Positions 7,524 through 15,458 of a stretch of DNA of 28,459 nucleotides are shown piece by piece. How positions within the stretch are numbered: position 1 is the first letter of the stretch; the number at the start of each line of letters is the position of its first letter. The notes beneath the pieces were generated by a model. That model did no database searches. It saw only the letters and a program-made list of their open reading frames with translations, and had not been told where the DNA came from. Origin of the DNA: PNAI01 sp964575715. Its GTDB lineage: Bacteria > Pseudomonadota > Alphaproteobacteria > Rhizobiales > Xanthobacteraceae. The translations under genes were made by a program, and so were the position numbers. Location: NCBI GenBank assembly GCA_964575715.1, contig CAZNSG010000222.1, positions 1 to 28,459 on the forward strand, read 5' to 3'.

Positions 7524-8828
7524 TCAATATTTCGCCGCGATCGGCAGCTCTTCGGCCGGGAACAGGCTGATCACTGTGTGGCCCTTGTCGGTGACCACAA
7601 CCTCCTCCTCGATGCGCGCGGCCGAATAGCCGTCGGTCGCCGGGCAATAGGTTTCGAGCGCGAACACCATGCCCTCCTTGATCACGGTCGGGTGGTCCAT
7701 GGAGACCACGCGGCTCATGATCGGCCGCTCGTGTAGGTTCAGGCCGAGCCCATGGCCGAACTGTAGGCCGAATGCGGACAATTCATCGGGGAAGCCGAAT
7801 TCCTGCGCCTTCGGCCACACGCTGCACACGCGGTCGGTGGTCACGCCGGGCTTGATCAGCTCGATCGCCATGTCGAGCCATTCGCGGCATTTCTTGTAGG
7901 CGTCGTGTTGCGCGGGCGTGGCGCGGCCGACGTTGAAGGTGCGGTAGTAGCAGGTGCGGTAGCCCATGAACGACTGCAAGATGTCGAAGAACGCCTGGTC
8001 GCCGGGCCGGATCATGCGGTCGGTGAAGTTGTGCGGATGCGGGTTGCAGCGCTCGCCGGAAATGGCGTTGATCGCCTCCACGTCGTCGGAGCCGTGGTGG
8101 TAGAGAAACTTGTTCACTTCTGCGACGATGTCGTTCTCGCGCACGCCGGGTTTGAGCTGCTCGTGAATCAGATGATAGGCGCCGTCCACCATGGCGGCGG
8201 CGCGGTTGAGCAGCGCGATCTCGTCGGCGGATTTGACCTCGCGCGCCTCCAGCATCACCTGCTGGCCATCTTTCACTTTCAGCCCGGCCTTCTCCAGCTC
8301 GAACATCATCGGCGGCTCGATGATGTCGACGCCGATCGGCATCTTGGCGACGCCGGCTTCGCGCAGAATGGACGCCATCTCCTCGGCGTGATGCTTCATT
8401 AGGCCGAATGCAGGGTCTACCGTGCCGCGCAGGCCGACCAGGCCGGCCCGGCAGTTCTCAGGTCTTAGCCAGGGCGAATAGAGCCGGTGATGCACCGCGG
8501 CCGAACCGAAGTCCCAGAGGATCGGCTCGCCGCCGCGCGTCAGCAGCGCCCAGCGCGAGAGCTTATCGCGTGCCCATTCGCCGATCTTGGTCGAGGTGAT
8601 ATAGCGGATGTTGTTGTCGTCGAAGAGCAGCAGCGCGCCGAGATCGGATTTTTCCAGCGCCTGCTGGGCGCGGCCGAGCCGATAGCGGTGCATGCGTCGG
8701 TAGTCGACGCGCTCCTCGAAATCGACCCCCATGGTGCCGAGCACCGGCAGATGGCGGCTCCAATTGTAGCGCGGGTTGATGTCCTCGGCCGTGATCTTCT
8801 TGGGCTCGCGCTTGGTGATGTCGTCCAT
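7524..8828 (-). CDS. M24 (aminopeptidase P / creatinase-like) pita-bread family protein with altered metal site
   Basis: 434 residues from the ATG at 8828, chosen because GGAG lies at good spacing; an ATG six codons upstream has no ribosome site. The N-terminal creatinase-like domain contains DLGALLLFDDNNIRYITST, and the C-terminal domain has the M24 fold. Four of the five canonical metal ligands are visible: Asp282 (AFFDIL), His359 (FGHGLGL), Glu392 (FALETY) and Glu407 (ARIEEE). The second Asp is replaced by Cys293 in GYRTCYYRTF, where APP-type enzymes have GYxxDxTRTF. The fold includes Xaa-Pro peptidases, creatinase, ectoine hydrolase and the DMSP lyase DddP, so the reaction is open. The MetE-like gene lies 119 bases upstream on the same strand, and the two are probably co-transcribed. 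Confidence 0.85.
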   Translation of the reverse strand: MDDITKREPKKITAEDINPRYNWSRHLPVLGTMGVDFEERVDYRRMHRYRLGRAQQALEKSDLGALLLFDDNNIRYITSTKIGEWARDKLSRWALLTRGGEPILWDFGSAAVHHRLYSPWLRPENCRAGLVGLRGTVDPAFGLMKHHAEEMASILREAGVAKMPIGVDIIEPPMMFELEKAGLKVKDGQQVMLEAREVKSADEIALLNRAAAMVDGAYHLIHEQLKPGVRENDIVAEVNKFLYHHGSDDVEAINAISGERCNPHPHNFTDRMIRPGDQAFFDILQSFMGYRTCYYRTFNVGRATPAQHDAYKKCREWLDMAIELIKPGVTTDRVCSVWPKAQEFGFPDELSAFGLQFGHGLGLNLHERPIMSRVVSMDHPTVIKEGMVFALETYCPATDGYSAARIEEEVVVTDKGHTVISLFPAEELPIAAKY

Positions 8829-8947
8829 GGTGGTCTCCTGCGTCATTCGTTCTTGTTGGTTTGTTTTTGGCGGCCAGCGGAGGCGGCGGCAATCCGCAAT
8901 CTTGCATACCTTTATATACCTCCCGTCTTATGGGAAAAGCACAATGT

Positions 8948-10114
8948 TCAAGCCACTTTTTTCCCCCACAGCCGGGCTGAAGCAATGTCGGCGCCCGCGC
9001 GGATCGATTTCAGTTTGAGCCACACCGCAGGTTCGATGACCCATTCGCGCTTGGTGAAAGTGCCAAAGCCGCAATCGGTCGAGGCGATCACGCGCTCGCG
9101 CTCGCCCACCGCCGCCACCGCTTCCTCGATGCGGCGCGCCACCACCTCCGGGTGTTCGACGAAATTGGAGGTGGTCTCCACCACGCCGGGAATAAGGATC
9201 ATGTCTTGGGGGAAGGGGCATCGCTTGAACGCGGCGTATTCGTGGGCGTGGCGCGGATTGGAAAACTCGATCGAGAGCGCGCCGACATTGGCCGTGTAGA
9301 GAGCGGGCAAAATCTTCTCCAGCGCGATGTCGTGGATGTGCGGCCCTTCCCAGTTGCCGTAACAAACATGCAGACGCACGCGATCGCGCGGGATGCCCGC
9401 GATGCCCTTGTTGATCGCGGCGACGTGCAGCGCGCACATCTTCGCGAAGTCCGCGTCGGAAAGATCGCGGAACATCATGGTGCGGTCCATGGCCAGATCA
9501 GGCGCGTCGATTTGTAGAACGAGGCCGGCTTTGTGGATCGCCTGATACTCGTTCTTCATTTCGCGCGCGATGGCATCGAGATAGGCTTCGTGTGATTCGT
9601 AATAGGCGTTGAGCATGGTGGTGGAGATGATCCCGGGCGAAGCCGCGGTCATGAATGTTTCCACGAACGCCCCGCCGGCGATTGTCTTGAAGCGCGCCAG
9701 CTCGCTCTCGATCGGCTTGAGGTCGAGGTACTTGAGCTCGGCGCGCGCCTCCGGGGCGCCCTGCTGCCCCTTGGTCGGATTGGGGAAGCGGCGCATCAGA
9801 TAGGCCAGCAGTTCCGGAAACTCTTCGAACTCCTGGCCGCGCCGGCGCTGCGAGATGCCGGCAAAGCCCGACATACGCTGCGGCACATAGGTCTGAAAGC
9901 CCACCCGCTGCTGCTCGCCGTCGTTGCCGATGTCGATGCCGGCCGCTTTCTGCTGGTCGACGACATGGCGGATGGCCTTGTCCATTTCCGCATCGAAAAC
10001 TTTGCCGTCGTAGCTCTCCCCCGCCTCCCGCTTCATCAGCAGGTCGGACAGCGGCTCGCTGCGCGGCAGGCTGCCGACATGGGTGGTCAGGATGCGATCG
10101 CGGCTGTGGATCAT
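8948..10114 (-). CDS. Single-domain MetE-like (cobalamin-independent methionine synthase II family) zinc protein
   Basis: 388 residues, half the length of true MetE (about 750), corresponding to the catalytic C-terminal barrel. The start (ILTTHVGSLPRS) is typical. The zinc ligands of MetE are all present: His249 and Cys251 (LHVCYGN), Glu283 (SIEFSN) and Cys348 (STDCGFGT). Members of this fold transfer a methyl or alkyl group to a thiol; true MetE uses methyltetrahydrofolate and homocysteine, while epoxyalkane:CoM transferase attacks an epoxide with CoM. The real substrate pair is unknown. A GGAG box lies about nine bases before the ATG. Its position beside the M24 gene and opposite a CoA ligase suggests a catabolic role, not methionine synthesis. 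Confidence 0.88.
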   Translation of the reverse strand: MIHSRDRILTTHVGSLPRSEPLSDLLMKREAGESYDGKVFDAEMDKAIRHVVDQQKAAGIDIGNDGEQQRVGFQTYVPQRMSGFAGISQRRRGQEFEEFPELLAYLMRRFPNPTKGQQGAPEARAELKYLDLKPIESELARFKTIAGGAFVETFMTAASPGIISTTMLNAYYESHEAYLDAIAREMKNEYQAIHKAGLVLQIDAPDLAMDRTMMFRDLSDADFAKMCALHVAAINKGIAGIPRDRVRLHVCYGNWEGPHIHDIALEKILPALYTANVGALSIEFSNPRHAHEYAAFKRCPFPQDMILIPGVVETTSNFVEHPEVVARRIEEAVAAVGERERVIASTDCGFGTFTKREWVIEPAVWLKLKSIRAGADIASARLWGKKVA

Positions 10115-10212
10115 AAATGACGCTCCAAAGGGGTGGCGATTTGACTTCGGTCAAAGCCGGGCTGACCCCGGCGCTTCATTGTCACAATAAATGGATTGTC
10201 CGGGAAAGGCTT

Positions 10213-10257
10213 GGGATGAGGATATTTGGGATGAGGAGATTTGACATGAGGAGACCG
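10213..10257. repeat. Three tandem 15-bp repeats (iteron-like)
   Basis: The units gggatgaggatattt (10213-10227), gggatgaggagattt (10228-10242) and gacatgaggagaccg (10243-10257) follow each other without spacing. The core atgagga is exact in all three. A 15-bp period is about one and a half helical turns. Their place between two divergent genes suggests an operator or activator site. Confidence 0.6.
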
Positions 10258-10275
10258 GCGGAGCAATGAAACGCG

Positions 10276-10304
10276 TTGCGGCTCTAGGGGCCGGCTTGCA
10301 TAAT
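10276..10304 (+). promoter_or_regulatory. Possible sigma-70-type promoter of the CoA-ligase operon
   Basis: TTGCGG at 10276-10281 and CATAAT at 10299-10304 are separated by exactly 17 bases. The -10 matches five of six consensus positions and the -35 three to four. The ATG lies 37 bases downstream, directly after the tandem repeats. Confidence 0.35.
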
Positions 10305-10341
10305 AGTCGATCTTTATAGTCCATGTTTTCTTGGGGATGCT

Positions 10342-11976
10342 ATGGCTGTTGCGGCCGAAGCGCGGGTGCCGGTGCAGAATACGCCCGCCGTCCCGGTGGG
10401 CGCGATCCCGCGCGACTACAATTTTGCCGCGGACATCTTGGGGCGCAATCTCGCCGCCGGCCGCGCCAACAAGCCGGCCTTCATCGACCCGCGCGGGAGT
10501 TGGACCTATGGCCAGCTCGCCGACCGGGTCGATCGCTTCGGCGCGGTGCTGCGCGCGCTCGGCCTGCGGCGCGAGGAGCGCATTCTCATCTGCCTGCTCG
10601 ATACCATCGACTGGCCCACCGCCTTTCTCGGCGCGATCAAGGCGGGTGTTGTTGCCGTGCCGGTCAACACTTTGATGACCGAGGACGATTACCGTTTCAT
10701 GCTGGCCGACAGCCGCGCCCGGTTGCTCGTGGTGTCGGAATCGCTCTACCCGAAGTTCGCCAAGCTGATCGGCGAATTCCCCGATCTCGCCACCAATCTC
10801 GCCCAAGTGCTCGTTTCAGGTGAGAACGCCTATGGCCATCGGCGCTTCGAGGATGCCATCGCAAGCGCGCAGCCGGAACCGTTCACCGCCCCGACACAAA
10901 GCGACGACATGTGTTTCTGGCTCTACACATCGGGCTCGACCGGCAAGCCCAAGGGCGCCGTGCACGTGCACGCCGACTTGCGCCTGACGGACGATCTCTA
11001 CGCCGGTCCGATTCTGGCGCTCAATGAGAAAGACGTCTGCTATTCGGTCGCCAAGCTGTTCTTCGCCTATGGCCTTGGCAATGCGCTCACCTTCCCAATG
11101 TCGGCCGGCGCCAGCACTGTGCTGTTGCCGGATCGCCCGACGCCGGAAGGCGTTGCCGTATTGCTCAAGCAACATGCCGTCACCGTGTTCTTTGGCGTGC
11201 CGACCTTCTATGCGGCGTTCCTGGCTAGTTCAGCGGCGCCGCAGCGATCGGAAGTAAAAATTCGCCGCTGCGTATCGGCCGGCGAGGCGTTGCCGGAGGA
11301 TGTCGGCCGGCGCTGGCTGGAACGCTACGGCGTGGATATTCTCGATGGGCTGGGCTCGACCGAGATGCTCCACATATTTCTGTCAAACCGGCCCGGCGAT
11401 GTGAAATACGGAACCACCGGCAAGCCGGTGCCGGGTTACACCGTCAAGCTCGTGGGCGACGATGGCGCAGCGGTGAAGCGGGGCGAGCTGGGCGAGTTGC
11501 TGGTCAGCGGCCCTACCAGCGCGCTGATGTATTGGAACAATCGCGAGCAGTCGCGCAAAACCTTCCTTGGCGAATGGACGCGCTCGGGCGACAAATATCT
11601 GGAAGACGAGAACGGTTACTTCGTCTACTGCGGACGCAACGACGACATGCTCAAGGTCTCGGGTCTCTACGTCTCGCCGTTCGAGGTCGAGGGCGCCCTG
11701 GCGACCCACCCCGAGGTACTCGAATGCGCCGTTGTGGCCTGGCGCGATGGCGATGACCTGATCAAGCCGAAGGCCTTTATCGTGCTCAAATCGCCCGAAA
11801 AAACCAGTGATGTCAAGGCTCGTGACCAGTTGTCGCGGGCGCTGCAGGATCACGTCAAGTCCCGGCTCGCGCCCTATAAATACCCGCGCTGGATCGAGTT
11901 CCGCCGCGAATTGCCGAAAACCGCGACCGGGAAAATCCAGCGCTTCAAATTGCGCGCGGAGGGTCCGTCGCGCTAA
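10342..11976 (+). CDS. Benzoate-CoA-ligase-family acyl/aryl-CoA synthetase
   Basis: 544 residues of the ANL adenylate-forming family. It would activate a carboxylic acid with ATP to the acyl-AMP and then to the CoA thioester. Motifs in order: P-loop YTSGSTGKPKG (195-205), LFFAYGLGNALTFP typical of benzoate/4-hydroxybenzoate-CoA ligases (239-252), LGSTEMLH (337-344), SGDKY (415-419), hinge GRNDDMLKVSG (431-441) and catalytic Lys531 in PKTATGK. All core residues are present and the length is normal. The gene is followed after 36 bases by a periplasmic binding protein gene and likely heads that transport operon. This arrangement is familiar from aromatic-acid uptake and activation clusters of phototrophic and nodulating alphaproteobacteria. 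The exact acid (benzoate, hydroxybenzoate, other) cannot be decided. Confidence 0.92.
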   Translation: MAVAAEARVPVQNTPAVPVGAIPRDYNFAADILGRNLAAGRANKPAFIDPRGSWTYGQLADRVDRFGAVLRALGLRREERILICLLDTIDWPTAFLGAIKAGVVAVPVNTLMTEDDYRFMLADSRARLLVVSESLYPKFAKLIGEFPDLATNLAQVLVSGENAYGHRRFEDAIASAQPEPFTAPTQSDDMCFWLYTSGSTGKPKGAVHVHADLRLTDDLYAGPILALNEKDVCYSVAKLFFAYGLGNALTFPMSAGASTVLLPDRPTPEGVAVLLKQHAVTVFFGVPTFYAAFLASSAAPQRSEVKIRRCVSAGEALPEDVGRRWLERYGVDILDGLGSTEMLHIFLSNRPGDVKYGTTGKPVPGYTVKLVGDDGAAVKRGELGELLVSGPTSALMYWNNREQSRKTFLGEWTRSGDKYLEDENGYFVYCGRNDDMLKVSGLYVSPFEVEGALATHPEVLECAVVAWRDGDDLIKPKAFIVLKSPEKTSDVKARDQLSRALQDHVKSRLAPYKYPRWIEFRRELPKTATGKIQRFKLRAEGPSR

Positions 11977-12012
11977 AGTCGCCGTCAACCACCAACCGGG
12001 AGGTTATGAACC

Positions 12013-13197
12013 ATGTACAAGACATTGCTGTTAGCCGGGGTTGCCGCATCCGCGGTGCTCGCACTTGCCGCCGGGCCGGCCTTGACCCAGGGCAAGACCA
12101 TCAAGATCGGATTCATCAGCACGTTTAGCGGTCCGGTCGCCGCCATCGGCGCCGACATGCGCAATTCGTTCGAGCTTGGGCTCGACCATCTTGGCCGCAA
12201 GCTCGGTGGGTTGCCGGTTGAGGTGATCTACGAGGATGATGGCTTCAAGCCGGAAGTCGGCTTGCAGAAGACACAGAAGCTGATCGAATCCGACAAGGTC
12301 GATTTCATCGTCGGCTACATCTGGTCGAACGTGATGCTGGCCTCGCTCAAGCCGATCATCGATTCCAAGACCTTCACGGTCATCACCAACGCCGGCGCGT
12401 CCCAGCTCGCGGGCGAGCTGTGCTCGCCCTATGTATTCTCGACCTCGTGGAACAACGACCAGACGCCGCAGGCGGTCGGCATCTACATGAATCAAAAAGG
12501 CATCAAGACCGCCTTCCTGATCGGGCCGAACTACGCCGCCGGCAAGGACATGCTTGAAGGCGTCTCTGCCACCTTCAAAGGCCAGATCATCGGTCGCGAG
12601 CTGACCGCCTGGCCCGGCCAACTCGACTTCTCCGCCGAGTTGTCCAAGGCCCGCGCCGCCAAGCCCGACGCGATCTTCGCGTTCTATCCCGGCGGCGCCG
12701 GCATCCAGTTCATCACGCAATATGCGCAATCCGGTCTCAAAGGCCAGATTCCGCTCTACACCGCGTTCACCATCGACGAGTTGTCGCTGCCGCGCCTCAA
12801 AGACCTGGCGGTCGGTATTCCCGGCGCGCAGCATTGGGTGAACGATCTGCCGAACGAGACCAACAAAAGGTACGTCGCCGACTACAAGGCGAAGTACAAG
12901 ATCGCGCCGGCGTTCTACGGTTCGCAGACCTATGACGCGGCGGCGCTGCTCAACGCTGCCGTTACGGCGGTCAAGGGCGACCTCAGCAACAAGAACGGCA
13001 TGCGCGACGAGGTGCGCAAGGCCAATTTCCCGTCCGTGCGCGGCAAGTTCAAATATGGTCCGAACCACATGCCGATCCAGAATTTCTACCTGCAGGATGT
13101 GGTCAAGCAGGGCGATGACTACGTGCTCAAGACCGTCGCCACCATCGTCGAGAACGATCAGGACAAGCACTTCCAGAAATGCAAGATGCCGAACTGA
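12013..13197 (+). CDS. Branched-chain-amino-acid-type ABC transporter substrate-binding protein (LivK-like)
   Basis: 394 residues. Signal peptide: MYKTLLLAGVAASAV followed by a cleavage region near ALTQG. The mature part begins with KTIKIGFISTFSGPVAAIGADM and continues with PVEVIYEDDG and a QKLIESDKVDFIVG block, the type-I periplasmic binding fold (Peripla_BP_6). The start is fixed by GGGAGG at 11998-12003; a closer ATG at 12006 is out of frame. Members of this family bind amino acids, amides, urea or aromatic acids. The CoA-ligase gene directly upstream favours an organic (possibly aromatic) acid as ligand. A strong terminator follows at 13222-13260, which may raise the amount of this protein relative to the membrane components. 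Confidence 0.92.
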   Translation: MYKTLLLAGVAASAVLALAAGPALTQGKTIKIGFISTFSGPVAAIGADMRNSFELGLDHLGRKLGGLPVEVIYEDDGFKPEVGLQKTQKLIESDKVDFIVGYIWSNVMLASLKPIIDSKTFTVITNAGASQLAGELCSPYVFSTSWNNDQTPQAVGIYMNQKGIKTAFLIGPNYAAGKDMLEGVSATFKGQIIGRELTAWPGQLDFSAELSKARAAKPDAIFAFYPGGAGIQFITQYAQSGLKGQIPLYTAFTIDELSLPRLKDLAVGIPGAQHWVNDLPNETNKRYVADYKAKYKIAPAFYGSQTYDAAALLNAAVTAVKGDLSNKNGMRDEVRKANFPSVRGKFKYGPNHMPIQNFYLQDVVKQGDDYVLKTVATIVENDQDKHFQKCKMPN

Positions 13198-13221
13198 TCG
13201 GCGGATGACATTGGGTTAAGG

Positions 13222-13260
13222 GACGGCAGGAGCGCATCCACGCTTCTGCCGTCTTGTTTT
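13222..13260 (+). terminator. Rho-independent-type terminator after the binding-protein gene
   Basis: A 13-bp stem (13222-13234 with 13241-13253, one G-U wobble) with a 6-base loop is followed by ttgtttt. It starts 25 bases after the binding-protein stop codon. It probably ends or attenuates transcription before the permease genes. Confidence 0.8.
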
Positions 13261-13320
13261 GTGTGGCATGTCATGGCCTCATCGAAAGGTCGGGACCTCT
13301 ATAGCTGCGCTACGTTCTCC

Positions 13321-13479
13321 GCCCTCATCCTGAGGAGGCCGCGAAGCGACCGTCTCGAAGGATGGGGCGGCCACCGATCTCGGGTTAACCCGAGATCGGC
13401 AGTATTTAGTGCGCAAGTCGGCTATAGCCGACTTGCGATTGTTCGAGACGCACGCTTCGCGTGCTCCTCACCATGAGGC
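13321..13479. repeat. Repeat B1: palindromic element carrying two perfect 26-bp palindromes
   Basis: The outer arms (cctcatcctgagg ... cgtctcgaag on the left, ttcgagacg ... cctcaccatgagg on the right) form an imperfect inverted repeat. The loop holds two separate perfect 26-bp palindromes, at 13374-13399 (half-site ccgatctcgggtt) and 13412-13437 (half-site cgcaagtcggcta). It fills most of the 351-base gap between the binding protein and the first permease. The rest of the gap (13480-13548) shows no feature beyond the permease leader. A close copy, B2, is at 24089-24256 in the same orientation. Confidence 0.85.
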
Positions 13480-13548
13480 CAATCCGGGTTCGGTGATCGG
13501 CGCGATGATATAAGGCCCAAAAATTGCCGGGCTTGGACGGAACTGGCC

Positions 13549-14466
13549 ATGCTGTATTTCATCGAGCAGTGCCTCAACGGCATACAACTGGGCATGCTGC
13601 TGTTCTTGCTGGCGGCGGGACTGACGCTGGTCTTTGGCATTATGGATCTTGTCAACCTGGCGCATGGCTCGCTCTACATGATCGGCGCCTATTTTGCCGC
13701 CACGTTTGCCGCGCTCACAGGCAGCTTCGTGCTTGGCGCCGTGCTCGCGCTGCTCGCGACGCTCTTGGTCGGCATGGCGGTGGAGGTGATCGCCATGCGA
13801 AGATTATATGGGCGCGATCATCTCGATCATGTGCTGGGAACTTTCGGGCTGATTCTGTTTTTCAATGAATTGGTGCGGTTGATCTGGGGCCCGGCTGGGT
13901 TGACGCTTTCCTTGCCCAGCCAGATGCTGACCGCCGTGCAAGTGCTGCCGGGCGTGTATTACCCGGCCTATCGGCTCGTCATCATCCTCACCACGCTGAT
14001 CGTCGCCTTGCTGCTCTATGGGCTGGTGATGCGCACGCGCATTGGCATGCTGATCCGTGCCGGCGCATCGAACCGCGAGATGGTCGGCGCGCTCGGCATC
14101 AATATCAAGCTGCTCTACACGCTGGTGTTCGGGCTGGGCGCGGCGCTTGCCGGACTCGCCGGGCTGATGCAGGCGCCGATCCTCACCGTGCAGATCGGCA
14201 TGGGCGAGAACATCCTGATCCTGGCGTTTGTCGTCATCATCATCGGCGGCATTGGCTCGATCCGCGGCGCCTTCGTCGCTTCGATCATTGTCGGACTCAT
14301 CGATACGGTCGGCCGCGCATTCCTGCCGGATCTGCTGCGCCTGTTCTTCAGCAACAACACTGCATCGACGCTTGGGCCGTCGCTCTCGTCGATGATGATC
14401 TACATGCTAATGGCGGCGATCCTCGTCTTCCGGCCGGAAGGTCTGTTTCCGGCGTCCGGCAAATGA
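13549..14466 (+). CDS. Branched-chain-type ABC transporter permease (LivH-like)
   Basis: 305 residues, highly hydrophobic with about eight predicted membrane helices. The N-terminus (LNGIQLGMLLFLLAAGLTLVFGIMDLVNLAHGSLYMIGAYFA) is the classic LivH signature, and the EAA-like GLGAALAGLAGLMQAP and IIIGGIGSIRGAFVASIIVGLIDT blocks follow. It forms one half of the inner-membrane channel. Its stop overlaps the next start by ATGA (14463-14466), showing translational coupling with the LivM-like permease. It lies 351 bases after the binding-protein gene, with a terminator and repeat B1 in between. Confidence 0.94.
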   Translation: MLYFIEQCLNGIQLGMLLFLLAAGLTLVFGIMDLVNLAHGSLYMIGAYFAATFAALTGSFVLGAVLALLATLLVGMAVEVIAMRRLYGRDHLDHVLGTFGLILFFNELVRLIWGPAGLTLSLPSQMLTAVQVLPGVYYPAYRLVIILTTLIVALLLYGLVMRTRIGMLIRAGASNREMVGALGINIKLLYTLVFGLGAALAGLAGLMQAPILTVQIGMGENILILAFVVIIIGGIGSIRGAFVASIIVGLIDTVGRAFLPDLLRLFFSNNTASTLGPSLSSMMIYMLMAAILVFRPEGLFPASGK

Positions 14467-15458
14467 CGGCCCGGCTTACCCTGCGCAACGCCTTCGTGGT
14501 CGGCCTGCTGGCGATACTCGCTTTGCTGCCGCTCTATTCCGCGCTCAGCGGCAACTACTTCCTGATGACACTTTTCACCCGCATCCTCATTCTTGCGATG
14601 GCGGCGGTGAGTCTCAACCTCATCATGGGGTTTGGCGGCATGGTGAGCTTTGGACATGCCGCCTATATCGGCATTGGCGGCTATGTCGTGGGCATTCTGG
14701 CGAAGGAAGGCATCGGCACGGGTTTTGCGCAGTGGCCGCTGGCGCTCGCGGTGTCCGGATTGTTCGCGCTCGGCGTGGGAGCGCTCAGCCTGCGCACGCG
14801 CGGGGTCTATTTCATTATGATTACGCTCGCCTTCGCGCAGATGGTCTATTATGTCGCCATCGGGCTCGACCGCTACGGCGGCGATGATGGGCTGACCATC
14901 CATAAGCGCAGCGATTTTGGCGCTTTGATCAATCTCTCCGACCGGATGCAGTTTTATTATCTGTGTTTTGCGCTGCTGCTCATCACCGTCTATCTGGTAT
15001 GGCGCATCGTCAATTCGCGCTTTGGCCTCGTGATTCAGGGCGCGCGCTCGAATGACCGGCGCATGCGCGCCATCGGATTTCCGACGTTTCGCTATAAACT
15101 CACCTGCTTCGTGATCGCCGGTGTGCTGTGCGGACTTTCCGGCGCGCTGCTCGCCAATCACACAAATTTCATCAGCCCCGCCCTCATGCATTGGACGCGT
15201 TCGGGCGATCTCATCGTCATGGTCGTGCTGGGAGGCATGGGCTCGGTATTCGGGCCGGTGATTGGCGCGGTCGCGCTGCTGGTGCTGGAGGAAGTACTCC
15301 CGCATCTGATCGGCTTTGCCAGCTATGTCATCACCGGAAAGGAAGTCGCCGCCGCACGTGAATATTGGGCGCTCATTCTGGGGCCGATGATGCTGCTGAT
15401 CGTGCTGTTCGCGCGCGGCGGCATCGACGGCCTGCTTGCGAGAATCCGCCGTGGCTGA
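14463..15458 (+). CDS. Branched-chain-type ABC transporter permease (LivM-like)
   Basis: 331 residues, with about eight to nine membrane helices. The block LILAMAAVSLNLIMGFGGMVSFGHAAYIGIGGYVVGIL is diagnostic for LivM, as is VVLGGMGSVFGPVIGAVALLVLEE near the C-terminus. It pairs with the LivH-like permease to form the translocation path. The start overlaps the upstream stop by four bases, and the downstream ATPase gene starts at a GTG inside its own last codons (8-base overlap). Confidence 0.94.
   Translation: MTARLTLRNAFVVGLLAILALLPLYSALSGNYFLMTLFTRILILAMAAVSLNLIMGFGGMVSFGHAAYIGIGGYVVGILAKEGIGTGFAQWPLALAVSGLFALGVGALSLRTRGVYFIMITLAFAQMVYYVAIGLDRYGGDDGLTIHKRSDFGALINLSDRMQFYYLCFALLLITVYLVWRIVNSRFGLVIQGARSNDRRMRAIGFPTFRYKLTCFVIAGVLCGLSGALLANHTNFISPALMHWTRSGDLIVMVVLGGMGSVFGPVIGAVALLVLEEVLPHLIGFASYVITGKEVAAAREYWALILGPMMLLIVLFARGGIDGLLARIRRG

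Larger units (their letters stand above)
10115..10341. promoter_or_regulatory. Divergent control region between MetE-like/M24 operon and CoA-ligase/transporter operon
   Basis: 227 bases between divergent genes. It contains a stable hairpin (tttgac-ttcg-gtcaaa) at 10140-10155, which would lie in the leader of the minus-strand gene; three tandem 15-bp repeats at 10213-10257; and a possible plus-strand promoter at 10276-10304. The layout, with repeats between two divergent start regions, fits a shared regulator-binding site that controls both operons. Confidence 0.45.

Noticed and set aside
7524..8828. Assignment of the M24 protein as DMSP lyase DddP
   Set aside because: The fold fits, but the metal site differs (Cys for Asp) and fold plus context alone do not identify the substrate.
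8948..10114. Assignment of the MetE-like protein as housekeeping methionine synthase
   Set aside because: It lacks the N-terminal half of MetE and lies in a catabolic neighbourhood with a second divergent copy.
13374..13437. CRISPR-like array or attachment site in repeat B1
   Set aside because: Only two different palindromes, no regular repeat-spacer series, no cas genes and no integrase nearby.
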